Shown: positions 16,213 through 24,061 of the stretch, piece after piece
Layout: each line of letters starts with the position of its first letter
Position numbering within the stretch: position 1 is the stretch's first letter
Assembly: GCA_017407225.1 (NCBI GenBank)
Contig: JAFQWY010000314.1
Location: 1-53,533 of the forward strand
Reading direction: 5' to 3'
Length of the DNA: 53,533 nt
Origin: Clostridia bacterium
GTDB lineage: Bacteria; Bacillota; Clostridia; Oscillospirales; CAG-272
Notes under the pieces: model-generated
Seen by the model: only the letters and a program-made list of their open reading frames with translations
Database searches by the model: none
What the model was told of the DNA's origin: nothing
Translations under genes and position numbers: made by a program

Positions 16213-16288
16213 GTATTTGGTGAATTGCGACCTTCCTCCGCCCGCCTGCGCATCCGGTGTACAGCTTGATGCACGGCGGGCTTTTTTT
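16213..16288 (+). ncRNA. candidate small regulatory RNA of about 76 nt
   Basis: A complete small transcription unit: perfect promoter, expected start near 16213, and a strong intrinsic terminator ending in seven T (16282-16288). The 5' part is unpaired and contains CCTTCCTCC (16231-16239), which is complementary to a GGAGGAAGG-type Shine-Dalgarno sequence; C-rich single-stranded loops of this kind are used by several Firmicute small RNAs to block ribosome binding. An ATG at 16207 opens a 20-codon frame but lies before the predicted transcript start. No family match can be made by eye. Confidence 0.5.
16240..16288 (+). terminator. Rho-independent terminator of the small RNA
   Basis: GCCCGCC (16240-16246) pairs with GGCGGGC (16275-16281) and GCATC (16250-16254) with GATGC (16268-16272), followed by T7. 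It also shields the phage cassette from read-through of the upstream operon. Confidence 0.85.
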
Positions 16289-16564
16289 ATGCTTCCGGGG
16301 AGAGAAGTCAAATTATGAAAAAAGTGTAAATTGATCGGAAAAATCTGAAATGGAAATTCCTTACATATGGGGTATCTGCTCCCCGTGTGCCGGGAATTTT
16401 TTGCTTTTGTGGGCAGAACGCTCCCTTCCGGCGGAGAAAACAGCAAAAATCCGGTCGAACGATTTGTGAACGAAGCATTGGAAAATCATTGGAAAAAGTT
16501 CGGATGACAAACAAATGTTCGGTGTGCTATACTATTGGCACAGCAGAAAGAAAGGAGGGTTCCG
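16289..16564 (+). promoter_or_regulatory. spacer with probable promoter of the phage structural cassette
   Basis: No gene is visible in 16289-16500. ATGACA (16504-16509), 18 bp, TATACT (16528-16533) form a moderate promoter, followed by AAAGGAGGG (16551-16559) and the GTG start at 16565. No operator-like palindrome and no repressor gene are seen nearby. Confidence 0.5.
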
Positions 16565-16933
16565 GTGAATACGGATAACACAATGGACAAGCGTCAGCAG
16601 GATGCGGCCTATGCCATGATCCGTTCGGGCAAACCCATGGATCAGATTCTGAAGGAATTTTCCGTCAGCGACGAGGAATTCACGGAATGGATCCGGGACG
16701 GACGGTTTACGGAATATGCCGCGGCTCTGGCAAGAGGATTTGCGGAGGCCAATGCCCCCTATGTATGGACATCCCTGCTCCGGGAGACACAGGAGGGCAG
16801 TATTCCGGCGATCAAGCTGTATTTTGAGATCTGGAACAAGAACCGGGGGACGTCAGCCGAATCCGCTGTGGGTCCCTGCAGTTCGCTGACCGCTGTCCGG
16901 GAAAAAATCTTCGGCTCCGGGGAGGAAGAATGA
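16565..16933 (+). CDS. phage terminase small subunit (probable)
   Basis: A 122-residue helical protein. AAYAMIRSGKPMDQILKEFSVSDEEFTEWIRDG reads as a helix-turn-helix like that of small terminase subunits, which recognise the packaging site and recruit the large subunit. Identity rests mainly on position: its stop overlaps the large-subunit gene by 4 nt. The GTG at 16565 is taken as the start because AAAGGAGGG stands 5 nt upstream; the earlier ATG at 16535 has no such site. Confidence 0.7.
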   Translation: MNTDNTMDKRQQDAAYAMIRSGKPMDQILKEFSVSDEEFTEWIRDGRFTEYAAALARGFAEANAPYVWTSLLRETQEGSIPAIKLYFEIWNKNRGTSAESAVGPCSSLTAVREKIFGSGEEE

Positions 16934-18216
16934 ACTTCGTCTTCGGAGAACGTCACCGCAGGTACATGAGGCGGGCGTACACTTCGGTGATCAATGTAGC
17001 GGAGGGGGCAGTCCGCGCAGGGAAAACCGTGGACAATGTATTCGTGTTCGCGGCGCTGCTGGAAAATGCCCCCGACCGGTTCCATCTTGCAACCGGATCC
17101 ACGCTGGGGAATGCCAAGATGAACATCGGGGAATGCAACGGGCTGGGACTGGAGCATATTTTCCGTGGACGATGCCGGTGGACGCGGTACCGGGACAACG
17201 AGGCTCTCTCGGTGCAGACAAAGGTCGGCGAGAGGATTGTGATTTTTGCCGGAGGAAAGAACGCGGACAGCTACAAGAAAATCCGCGGCAACTCATACGG
17301 AATGTGGATCGCCACAGAGATCAATCTTCACGCGGACTCTGCCATCAAGGAGGCGTTCAACCGGCAGCTGGCGGCACGGGACCGGCGGATTTTCTGGGAT
17401 CTGAACCCGTCCTCCCCCACCTCCTTCATCTATACCGAGTATCTTGACCGGTATGATGCCATGGCGGAGGACAATCCCGGGTACTACAACTACGCCCATT
17501 TCACGATTTTCGACAATCCGGTGATCTCGGAGGAGAGAATCCGGGAAATCACGGCGCAGTACGATCCCGCGTCGGTGTGGTACCGGCGGGACATTCTGGG
17601 GCAGCGGTGTGCGGCGGAAGGGCTGATTTACCGCACATTTGCAGACGATCCCGGAAAGTTTACGGCCGAAGTGAAGCCGGAGGAGATCGATTTCATCAAC
17701 ATCGGCGTGGACTTCGGCGGCAACCGTTCCCGCACCATCTTTGCGGCGGCGGCATTTCTGCGGCGCGGGGGCATTGCGGCAGTGGATGAGCACGCGGTGG
17801 CAGGGGGGAAGGGCGAAATCGATGCACAGCGGATCAACGGGGAATTCGGGCGGTTTCTGGCGGAGCTGCGGAAGAAATACCCCGGAGTGCGTGTGAAATA
17901 CGTATTTGCGGACAGTGAGGCACAATATCTGATCAACGGGCTGCGGCGATATCTGCAGGAAACGGACAGAACTGTACGGGTCATGGACTGTGCCAAGCGT
18001 CCCATTGCGGACCGCATTGCCTTTGTGAATACGCTGATGGCATCGGGGCGCTTTACCCTGACCGGAAACTGCGTGCTTCTGAAAGCCGGACTTGCCTCTG
18101 CGGTCTGGGATGAAAAAGCCGACGGTGACAAGCGCCTGGACAACTTCTCCACGGATATCGACATCCTCGACGCCTTCGAGTACGCCGTTGAGCGGTACAT
18201 GGGGGCGATCCGGTGA
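16930..18216 (+). CDS. phage terminase large subunit (PBSX type)
   Basis: A 428-residue DNA-packaging motor. The ATPase domain has Walker A G26-AVRAGK-T33 and a Walker-B-like segment SYGMWIATEI, with the glutamate in E-I following; the family's DLNPSSPTSFIY and NPGYYNYAHFTIFDNP segments follow. The RNase-H-like nuclease domain begins near residue 255 with NIGVDFGGNRS (first Asp), then VFADSEAQYLI (second) and LDAFEYAVERY (third). All acidic residues expected for cutting are there, so the enzyme looks intact. GGGGAGG precedes the ATG. Confidence 0.93.
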   Translation: MNFVFGERHRRYMRRAYTSVINVAEGAVRAGKTVDNVFVFAALLENAPDRFHLATGSTLGNAKMNIGECNGLGLEHIFRGRCRWTRYRDNEALSVQTKVGERIVIFAGGKNADSYKKIRGNSYGMWIATEINLHADSAIKEAFNRQLAARDRRIFWDLNPSSPTSFIYTEYLDRYDAMAEDNPGYYNYAHFTIFDNPVISEERIREITAQYDPASVWYRRDILGQRCAAEGLIYRTFADDPGKFTAEVKPEEIDFINIGVDFGGNRSRTIFAAAAFLRRGGIAAVDEHAVAGGKGEIDAQRINGEFGRFLAELRKKYPGVRVKYVFADSEAQYLINGLRRYLQETDRTVRVMDCAKRPIADRIAFVNTLMASGRFTLTGNCVLLKAGLASAVWDEKADGDKRLDNFSTDIDILDAFEYAVERYMGAIR

Positions 18217-18272
18217 AAGGAGTGCGGGATGCAGATGTTGATTGGTTTGGCTGTAATATTTCAGGAGGAACA

Positions 18273-19610
18273 ATGGAACAGGAAATTTTTGAACTGCTGG
18301 GCGCGGGGTACAATCCCATGTATGCCGAGATAGCCCGGTGGGATTCGTGGTGGCGCGGACACTGCCGCTCTTTTCACGATTATTACGAACATACGCCATC
18401 GGGCGGTGCGGTGAAGCGATCCCTCTACCGCATGAACATGGCGAAGAAAATCTGCGAGGACTGGGCGGCGCTGCTTCTCAACGACCGGTGCGGTTTTCTT
18501 GTGGGAGATGAAGCCGGGGATGCCTTCGTGCGCGGTGCATTTGAGGAAAACGATTTCTTCACCCGTGCCAATCAGCTCATAGAACGCGCCTTTGCCGTGG
18601 GCACCGGTGCCGTGATTCTGAGAATCCGGGGCGAAAAGGACGGCAGCGGCAGAATGACACCCGTCGGCTCCGGGGTGGAAATGGAATGGGTGGACGGGGG
18701 ACATATCATTCCCCTCAGCGTGAAGAACGGGGAGATCACCGAAGCAGCCTTCGTCTCCGAAGGGATATACCGCGGGGAACCGTATGTATACGCGGAGAGT
18801 CATCGTCTGGAGGCTGACGGATATGTGATCCGGAACGAGTTTTTTACCCGGGAAAACGGAAAGCTGGTGAAGAAGGCGGGCGGCCCCTGTGAGGAGGTGA
18901 TCCGCACGGGGTCTCCCGTTCCTCTGTTCGCCGTTCTGACGCCCAATATTCTCAATCCGGTGGATCCGGGATGCGGCATGGGGGTATCGGTCTTCCATGA
19001 TGCCGAGGACTGTCTCCGGGGCGTGGATCTTGCCTTCAACAATTACTGCCGTGACCTGAAGCTGGGCGGCAAGAAGGTGTTCATCAGCCAGTCCCTGGTG
19101 AGCCGGGATGAGCACGGAAATGTGTTCACGCCGGACGATGTGGCGCAGCAGCTGTTTGTGACGCTGGGTGACGGGGATTTCAGCGACAATCCCATGATCA
19201 CGGAGCACAATCCCGATCTGAGAAGTGCGGAAAACGCCGAAGCCGTCCAGTGCCAGCTGAATTATCTGTCCTTCCGGTGCGGTCTGGGATGCCATCACTA
19301 CGCTTTCTCGGCGTCTGACGGACGTGCCAAGCTGACCGCGACCCAGTACATGGGTGAAAGACAGGATATGCGCCGGAACGCCGTGAAGCATCAGAAGAAT
19401 GTGGAGCGGTTCCTGCGCCGGGTGATCCGGACTGTGCTGTGGATGGGAAGAAATCTGTACGGCCTTCCCGTGGACTGCGATGCCCCCGTCCGTGTGGTGT
19501 TCGATGACACATATTTCTCCGATTCCGACAGCGAGCGCGCAAGGGATCTGACCGAAGTGCAGGCAGGCGTGATGACAGCGGAGGAATTCCGTGAAAAGTG
19601 GATCCTCTGA
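18273..19610 (+). CDS. phage portal protein (A118/SPP1-like)
   Basis: A 445-residue protein matching the SPP1 Gp6-like portal group: RSLYRMNMAKKICEDWAALLLNDRCGF near residue 60, then NDFFTRANQLIERAFAVGTGAVILRI, the central GCGMGVSVFHDAEDCLRGVDLAFNNYCRDL and the C-terminal RAKLTATQYMGERQDMRRNAVKHQKNVE. Portals form the dodecameric ring through which DNA enters the head. The ATG at 18273 with AGGAGG (18263-18268) is preferred to the GTG at 18213, which overlaps the terminase stop but lacks a ribosome-binding site. Confidence 0.9.
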   Translation: MEQEIFELLGAGYNPMYAEIARWDSWWRGHCRSFHDYYEHTPSGGAVKRSLYRMNMAKKICEDWAALLLNDRCGFLVGDEAGDAFVRGAFEENDFFTRANQLIERAFAVGTGAVILRIRGEKDGSGRMTPVGSGVEMEWVDGGHIIPLSVKNGEITEAAFVSEGIYRGEPYVYAESHRLEADGYVIRNEFFTRENGKLVKKAGGPCEEVIRTGSPVPLFAVLTPNILNPVDPGCGMGVSVFHDAEDCLRGVDLAFNNYCRDLKLGGKKVFISQSLVSRDEHGNVFTPDDVAQQLFVTLGDGDFSDNPMITEHNPDLRSAENAEAVQCQLNYLSFRCGLGCHHYAFSASDGRAKLTATQYMGERQDMRRNAVKHQKNVERFLRRVIRTVLWMGRNLYGLPVDCDAPVRVVFDDTYFSDSDSERARDLTEVQAGVMTAEEFREKWIL

Positions 19611-19631
19611 TCCCGGAAAGGAGGTGACAAT

Positions 19632-20060
19632 ATGGATCTGAAGGAATTGTTCGGGGACGGCAGGCTGAGCTTTGAAGAGCTGATGGTGAAATGCACCGAA
19701 GCCGGTGTGGAAGTAGGCGATCTCGGTTCCGTACGCTCCGAGTATGACGGTAAAATCACCGCCATGAAGAAGAATTTTGCTCTGGAGCGCGAACTTGACA
19801 GAGCCGGGGTGAAAAACCGTACCCTCATGGAAAAGGTACTGGATCAGGAAAAGATCACGGTGGATGAGGAGGGTGTGCACGGCATCGCGGAGCAGATCAC
19901 GGCACTGAGGGAATCCGATCCCTATCTGTTTGAAGCGGGATCCGCTTCCGCAGCCGCACCGGTGCCCGTCAGATGGGGCGCATCCCACGGCAGGGACGTC
20001 CCCGATACGGACAGCATGGATGACGCCGAATACTACCGCACTGTGCGGAAAATGAAGTGA
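19632..20060 (+). CDS. phage scaffolding protein (Gp20-like, short)
   Basis: A 142-residue protein beginning MDLKELFGDGRLSFEELMVK, with ALERELDRAGVKNRTLMEKVLD and ITALRESDPYLFE, the pattern of phage minor structural Gp20/scaffold proteins, which guide coat assembly and then leave the head. It is shorter than the usual 180-200 residues and has a reduced coiled-coil middle. AAAGGAGGTG precedes the ATG; the coat gene follows after 79 nt. Confidence 0.75.
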   Translation: MDLKELFGDGRLSFEELMVKCTEAGVEVGDLGSVRSEYDGKITAMKKNFALERELDRAGVKNRTLMEKVLDQEKITVDEEGVHGIAEQITALRESDPYLFEAGSASAAAPVPVRWGASHGRDVPDTDSMDDAEYYRTVRKMK

Positions 20061-20139
20061 ACCCCCGGCTCTGTACGGCTGAAGGGTTCGCCGATGAAAC
20101 ACAAAACAAAATTTTATCCGACAGAAAGGAACAATACCT

Positions 20140-21237
20140 ATGGCAAAGTTTGATATTTCCGTGAAGCAGATTGCAAGAGAGACTCTTCCGAGACTGATTG
20201 ACAATCTGGTATTTCCCAATCTCGTTTACAAGGAGAACATCGACGGCGGTGCGGCTTCCAAGCAGGGCGACACCGTATCCGTCAGATGCCCCGTCTTCCT
20301 GCAGGCGGCGGAGTTTGACAAGTCCAGCGGCGTGACTCCCCAGAATATGCAGAAGAACACCGTTGACGTTCAGCTCAACCATCTGGCGACCGTGGATATG
20401 CAGGTGGATGCCATCGAGGCTGCCTGCGACTTTGATTCCATCGTGAAGCTGTTCATTGAGCCTGCCGCTGCCGCACTGGCGGAAAAGATCAATGCGGAAG
20501 GTCTGGAGCTGTACCGCGACATTCCCTATATGGCAGGTGCCGCCGGTACTCTGCCCGTTGGTCTGGATGCCCTGGCCAATGCATCCTGCATCCTGGATGA
20601 AAACCGCGTTCCCGCAGGCAAAAGATGCGCGGTGTGGTCTCCCAGAGCTACCGCGGCACTGAAGCAGATTCCCGCACTGGTCAATGCGGAAAAGTCCGGC
20701 TCCTCTGCGGCTCTCCGCACCGGCTCCATCGGCAAGGTGTTCGGCATCGAAAACTATATGTCCCAGGCGGTATGCAAGCATGAGCCTTCCTTCACCGGTA
20801 CGCTCACCCTCACCGCCAATGCGGATCAGGCGGATGCGGTTATGCTCAAGGCTTCCGCGGCAGGCACTCTCAGGCACGGCGACCTCCTGAAGATCGGCTC
20901 CCAGACCGTCACTGTGAAGGAGGACACCGCAGTTTCCGCTTCTGCCGGTACTGCCGTGAAGGTTTCTCCCGCAGTGACCGCAGTGACTTCCGATACCGTG
21001 GAAGTGATCGGCGCACATGACGCAAATCTGGTGTTCCATCCCGATGCGTTTGCGTTCATCACCAGACCCCTGCAGGCTCCTGCCGGTGTGGAATCCTATG
21101 TGACCACTTACAACGGCATTTCCCTCCGTGTGGTCAGAGGCTACGATATGCAGTACAAGCGCGAAATGCTGTCCATGGATGTGCTGTATGCATTCGAGAC
21201 CATCTATCCCGAGCTGGCTGTCCGCTATCTGACCTGA
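20140..21237 (+). CDS. phage major capsid protein (P22 coat-like)
   Basis: A 365-residue coat protein. ISVKQIARETLPRLIDNLVFPNLVYKE, QGDTVSVRCP, NTVDVQLNHLATVDMQVD and, near the end, LVFHPDAFAFITRPLQAP, YNGISLRVVRGYDMQYKREMLSMDVLYAFETIYPE are typical of the P22 Gp5-type HK97-fold coat family in Firmicute phages. An Ala/Thr-rich stretch around residues 225-285 may be the inserted domain of this group. No maturation protease gene is present, as expected for scaffold-dependent coats of this type. Confidence 0.88.
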   Translation: MAKFDISVKQIARETLPRLIDNLVFPNLVYKENIDGGAASKQGDTVSVRCPVFLQAAEFDKSSGVTPQNMQKNTVDVQLNHLATVDMQVDAIEAACDFDSIVKLFIEPAAAALAEKINAEGLELYRDIPYMAGAAGTLPVGLDALANASCILDENRVPAGKRCAVWSPRATAALKQIPALVNAEKSGSSAALRTGSIGKVFGIENYMSQAVCKHEPSFTGTLTLTANADQADAVMLKASAAGTLRHGDLLKIGSQTVTVKEDTAVSASAGTAVKVSPAVTAVTSDTVEVIGAHDANLVFHPDAFAFITRPLQAPAGVESYVTTYNGISLRVVRGYDMQYKREMLSMDVLYAFETIYPELAVRYLT

Positions 21238-21255
21238 TGAAAGGATGTGCGGAAG

Positions 21256-21540
21256 ATGAGCGATATCAATACCGCTGTCAGCCGTCTTCTCTCCCTCATT
21301 TTTCCCGTGGGGGAGAAGGGTATGACAGCGGAACAGAAAGCTGCTCTGGCCGAAGCTGCGGAACTGCAGGCGAAGTTTGAGGAAGACGGGGAAGATGCGG
21401 CGGTGAAAAGCAGATCCGTCGGGGATGTGAGCGTCACATACGCCGATGCCGGGAACGGTATGACGGCGGGCGGCCGCAGAATCTCCCCCGATGCGGCGGC
21501 GGTGCTCCGGAATGCCGGGCTGCTGTGCAGGTGGGTGTGA
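21256..21540 (+). CDS. small hypothetical head-tail connector region protein
   Basis: A 94-residue acidic protein (MSDINTAVSRLLSLIFPVGEKGMTAEQKAAL) of unknown family. It lies directly after the coat gene where small connector or decoration proteins usually sit. The ATG at 21256 is chosen with AAAGGA 10 nt upstream; a GTG at 21247 is too close to that site. Only position supports a structural role. Confidence 0.55.
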   Translation: MSDINTAVSRLLSLIFPVGEKGMTAEQKAALAEAAELQAKFEEDGEDAAVKSRSVGDVSVTYADAGNGMTAGGRRISPDAAAVLRNAGLLCRWV

Positions 21541-21541
21541 T

Positions 21542-21886
21542 ATGAAAGATTTTCTCAGGGAAAGCGTTCTTTACCGGCAGTTTTCCGGTGACAGCGGATG
21601 CGATGCCGTGTATACCGACTACCGCCTGGACGGGGTTCTGGTGCGCGAAATCTTCGCCGCGGATCCCGACATGACCGAGGACGGAACCACGATTCTCTAC
21701 TTCTTCCCGGGAAAAAGCCGCTGTACCGATGCCGGCGGAGGGGTGTGCGGTATGCCGTATCCCAAGTACGGGGATCTTGCCGTGCTCCGGGACGGAACGG
21801 AAAACAGCCGGGTTCTCCGGGTGGCGGAAGCGGGCTATTTCGCCGGCGGAGAAGGGCTGGGGCATATCCGCCTGAAGCTGAGGTGA
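21542..21886 (+). CDS. probable phage minor capsid / head-closure protein
   Basis: A 114-residue protein starting MKDFLRESVLYRQFSG, one base after the preceding stop. The later part (GDLAVLRDGTENSRVLRVAEAGYFAGGEGLGHIRLKL) is beta-rich, as in head-closure proteins of the minor capsid 1 type. Family identity is tentative and leans on position between coat and tail genes. Confidence 0.6.
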   Translation: MKDFLRESVLYRQFSGDSGCDAVYTDYRLDGVLVREIFAADPDMTEDGTTILYFFPGKSRCTDAGGGVCGMPYPKYGDLAVLRDGTENSRVLRVAEAGYFAGGEGLGHIRLKLR

Positions 21887-21888
21887 CT

Positions 21889-22266
21889 ATGATCCGGATA
21901 ACAGCGGACTGGAAAATGCCCATGATCCGGGCGAATCTGGAAAAACGGCTGCCGGATGCCTGCCGGGAACTGGAAAAAGCGGTGCTGAAATCCTGCGAAC
22001 CCTATGTTCCCTACCGTACCGGGAAACTGTTCCGGTCGGGGCATCCCTCGGGCAGCGGCACCGGAGGCTCGGTCACATGGTCCGCTTCCTATGCGTCGGA
22101 ATGCTATTACGCAAGGCGAAGCTTCGGGAAGAGGGTTCACCCTCATGCCACGGCCCGGTGGTTTGAGGCGGCAAAAGCGGCGGATCTTGAGAACTGGCGC
22201 CGGACTGCGGCATCGGTTCTGATCCCCGGAAACGAAAGGAGCGGATCGGATGGATCTGATGGATGA
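21889..22266 (+). CDS. phage minor capsid protein (type 2-like)
   Basis: A 125-residue protein. CEPYVPYRTGKLFRSG, VTWSASYASECYYARRSFGKRVHPHATARWFEAAKAADLENW follow, in pieces, the pattern of the minor-capsid-2/HK97 gp10-like family (P Y.TG.L..S .. YAR..Y .. HP.AT.RWFE.AK). These proteins stop or join the portal and tail. Starts two bases after the previous stop and its 3' end overlaps the next gene by 17 nt. Confidence 0.75.
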   Translation: MIRITADWKMPMIRANLEKRLPDACRELEKAVLKSCEPYVPYRTGKLFRSGHPSGSGTGGSVTWSASYASECYYARRSFGKRVHPHATARWFEAAKAADLENWRRTAASVLIPGNERSGSDGSDG

Positions 22267-22642
22267 AAACAGAATCCCGGAGGCTCTCTGCGCGTATTTC
22301 AACGAAGGGGACATGGGGATTGTGCTGGTTCCGGAAACATGGCGCGAGGACTGCGGATCCCTTTGGCTCACCGGCGGCGGAGGCGTGGAAAAGGCTTACG
22401 TGGACGGAACAAAAATTATCGGGGTGCCCTTTGAAATCCGGGTGCGGTGCCGGGGACGGTCCGTGGGCGACAGACTGGATGTGATTGCCCTGTTCGGGAG
22501 AATCTCGGAAAGAATCCGGTGCTGTCCCATGGGTGAGGACTGCCGGATCAGCGTGTCATCGGGGGCATCCAAATCGGCAATCTACGACAACGGTGAGGAA
22601 GAATACCGGGGTGCGTACGTGCTGAAATACAGAAAATCATAA
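22250..22642 (+). CDS. probable phage tail-completion / minor capsid protein
   Basis: A 130-residue protein beginning MDLMDENRIPEALCAYFNEGD. Layout (LVPETWREDCGSLW, VPFEIRVRCRGRSVGDRLDVIALFGRI, YRGAYVLKYRK) resembles tail-terminator proteins that cap the tail tube; the call rests partly on order. AAAGGAG lies inside the end of the previous gene, giving a 17-nt gene overlap. Confidence 0.6.
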   Translation: MDLMDENRIPEALCAYFNEGDMGIVLVPETWREDCGSLWLTGGGGVEKAYVDGTKIIGVPFEIRVRCRGRSVGDRLDVIALFGRISERIRCCPMGEDCRISVSSGASKSAIYDNGEEEYRGAYVLKYRKS

Positions 22643-22654
22643 AGGAGAAGCAGA

Positions 22655-23131
22655 ATGGCTATTGTAAAAAGAGCGGACAGACAGCATTACATGAACACCG
22701 GAAGCGCGGCACAGCCGGTCTGGACTCTCATCGGGGAGGGCTTCACCTCCTTCACGGAGTCCAAGAACGCGGTCAGCTACCAGAGACGGTACATCCACGA
22801 GATTACCAAGAGAACCGATGTGACCGGATATGCGCCGGTGATCGACTACGAATTCGAGGTGTACAGCGGCAATCCCGCCATCGAAAAGATCCGTCAGATC
22901 ACCGATCACGAGCTGGTGGGTGAGGATGCGAGAGTGGAGATTCTCTGCGTGGATCTCTTTGATGAAACCGAAACCTCCGGTGTGTACCGCGCCGTCAGAC
23001 GATCCTACTCCGTGATTCCCGACGAATGCGGAGAGGGCACGGATGCACTGGTCTACACCGGAACCATGAAGGCGGTGGGCGATCTTGTGACGGGCACCTT
23101 CGTCAGATCCACCGGAACCTTTACTGCGTAA
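22655..23131 (+). CDS. phage major tail tube protein (probable)
   Basis: A 158-residue protein: MAIVKRADRQHYMNTG, WTLIGEGFTSFTESKNAVSYQRRYIHE, VTGYAPVIDYEFEVYSGNPAIEKIRQI. This fits the tail-tube group seen in Firmicute siphoviruses, which stack as hexamers around the tape measure. Preceded by AAAGGAG and followed by the chaperone genes, the expected order. Confidence 0.75.
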   Translation: MAIVKRADRQHYMNTGSAAQPVWTLIGEGFTSFTESKNAVSYQRRYIHEITKRTDVTGYAPVIDYEFEVYSGNPAIEKIRQITDHELVGEDARVEILCVDLFDETETSGVYRAVRRSYSVIPDECGEGTDALVYTGTMKAVGDLVTGTFVRSTGTFTA

Positions 23132-23164
23132 ACAATCACTGAAACAATCGGAAGGAGAATGGGT

Positions 23165-23527
23165 ATGGAACACATCTGGAACATCGGCGGGCGGGAATAT
23201 TTCTTCGACGTCAGCGAAAGCGAAACCATGAACAGGCTCAACGGCGCACTGGCCTCTCTCTGCGAGGACTGCACGCAGCCGGAAGGAAAGGAAGCCGGGG
23301 ATACCATCCGTCACCACTGTACCATGATCGGCAGATTCTTCGACAGCATCTTCGGGGAAGGCGCGGGCCGGGACATCTGCGGAGAACGGCTGTCCGCTGA
23401 GGTATACACCATGCGGTATGTGGATTTCATTGTCTTTGTAAACCGTCAGGTGGAGGCGTTCTCTGCCATGTGCCGGGAAATCGAGGACAAGTATCTGGGC
23501 ACTCTGGAAAACATTGCATCGGCATAA
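23165..23527 (+). CDS. phage tail assembly chaperone-like protein
   Basis: A 120-residue, largely helical, acidic protein with several cysteines (ALASLCEDCTQ, RHHCTMIGRFFDSIFGEG). It lies between the tail tube and Gp15-like genes, where the first tail-assembly chaperone normally is. The ATG at 23165 is used because GGAG (23154-23157) is 7 nt away; the ATG at 23159 would be one base from it. The next gene continues in the same frame after one stop codon, so there is no frameshift arrangement. Confidence 0.65.
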   Translation: MEHIWNIGGREYFFDVSESETMNRLNGALASLCEDCTQPEGKEAGDTIRHHCTMIGRFFDSIFGEGAGRDICGERLSAEVYTMRYVDFIVFVNRQVEAFSAMCREIEDKYLGTLENIASA

Positions 23528-23530
23528 GAG

Positions 23531-24058
23531 ATGCATTTTCTGACAAACGGTCTGCCTGCGGAGATTACGGCCGGAGGGAAAACCTATCCGGTATGCTGTG
23601 ATTTCCGCCGGTGGATTCTGATTACAAAGCTGTTCGGGGAGGAGTGCCTGCCTGCGGACAGAAAACTGCACCTTGCCGCCCGGATTGCGGGAATCCCGGA
23701 CACCGCGGAACAAAACGGGGAACTGGCAGAGGGGATCATTTCTTTTGCTTCCTGCGGCAGTGTCAGCCGGGGAGAGGGAGGGGATCCCGTGTTCGATTTT
23801 GATGCGGACGGGGATGCCATTTTCGCCGGATTTCTGCAGACCTACGGCATCGATCTGACACAATCGTCCATGCACTGGTGGAAATTCAATGCCCTTCTGA
23901 AGCAGCTGCCGCCGGAAACGGAATTCATGCGGCGCGTTGAGCTGCGGACAATGGATGTGAGCCGGATTGAGGACGATGGAATGCGGAAGAAGCTGCGGCG
24001 TCTGAAGGCAAGGGTGCGGCTGACACGGAACAACAGCAATCAGCAAAAGGAGGAATGA
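23531..24058 (+). CDS. bacteriophage Gp15-like protein
   Basis: A 175-residue protein. LLKQLPPETEFMRRVELRTMDV preceded by MHWWKFNA is a hallmark of the Gp15 family, which sits before the tape measure in Listeria A118-like and other Firmicute phages and is regarded as the second tail-assembly chaperone. The N-terminal GKTYPVCCDFRRWILITKLF also fits. No good ribosome-binding site; translation is probably coupled to the preceding gene three bases upstream. Confidence 0.82.
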   Translation: MHFLTNGLPAEITAGGKTYPVCCDFRRWILITKLFGEECLPADRKLHLAARIAGIPDTAEQNGELAEGIISFASCGSVSRGEGGDPVFDFDADGDAIFAGFLQTYGIDLTQSSMHWWKFNALLKQLPPETEFMRRVELRTMDVSRIEDDGMRKKLRRLKARVRLTRNNSNQQKEE

Positions 24059-24061
24059 ACA

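Noticed and set aside
16207..16269. A 20-codon peptide gene in the small-RNA region
   Set aside because: Its ATG lies directly after the -10 box, before the expected transcript start, and has no ribosome-binding site.
18261..20219. A 652-codon minus-strand frame across portal and scaffold genes
   Set aside because: Antisense to recognisable phage genes with good ribosome-binding sites.
23165..24058. Programmed frameshift between the two tail-assembly chaperone genes, common in siphoviruses
   Set aside because: Both genes are in the same reading frame, separated by a TAA, and the second has its own ATG; no slippery heptamer is needed or seen.
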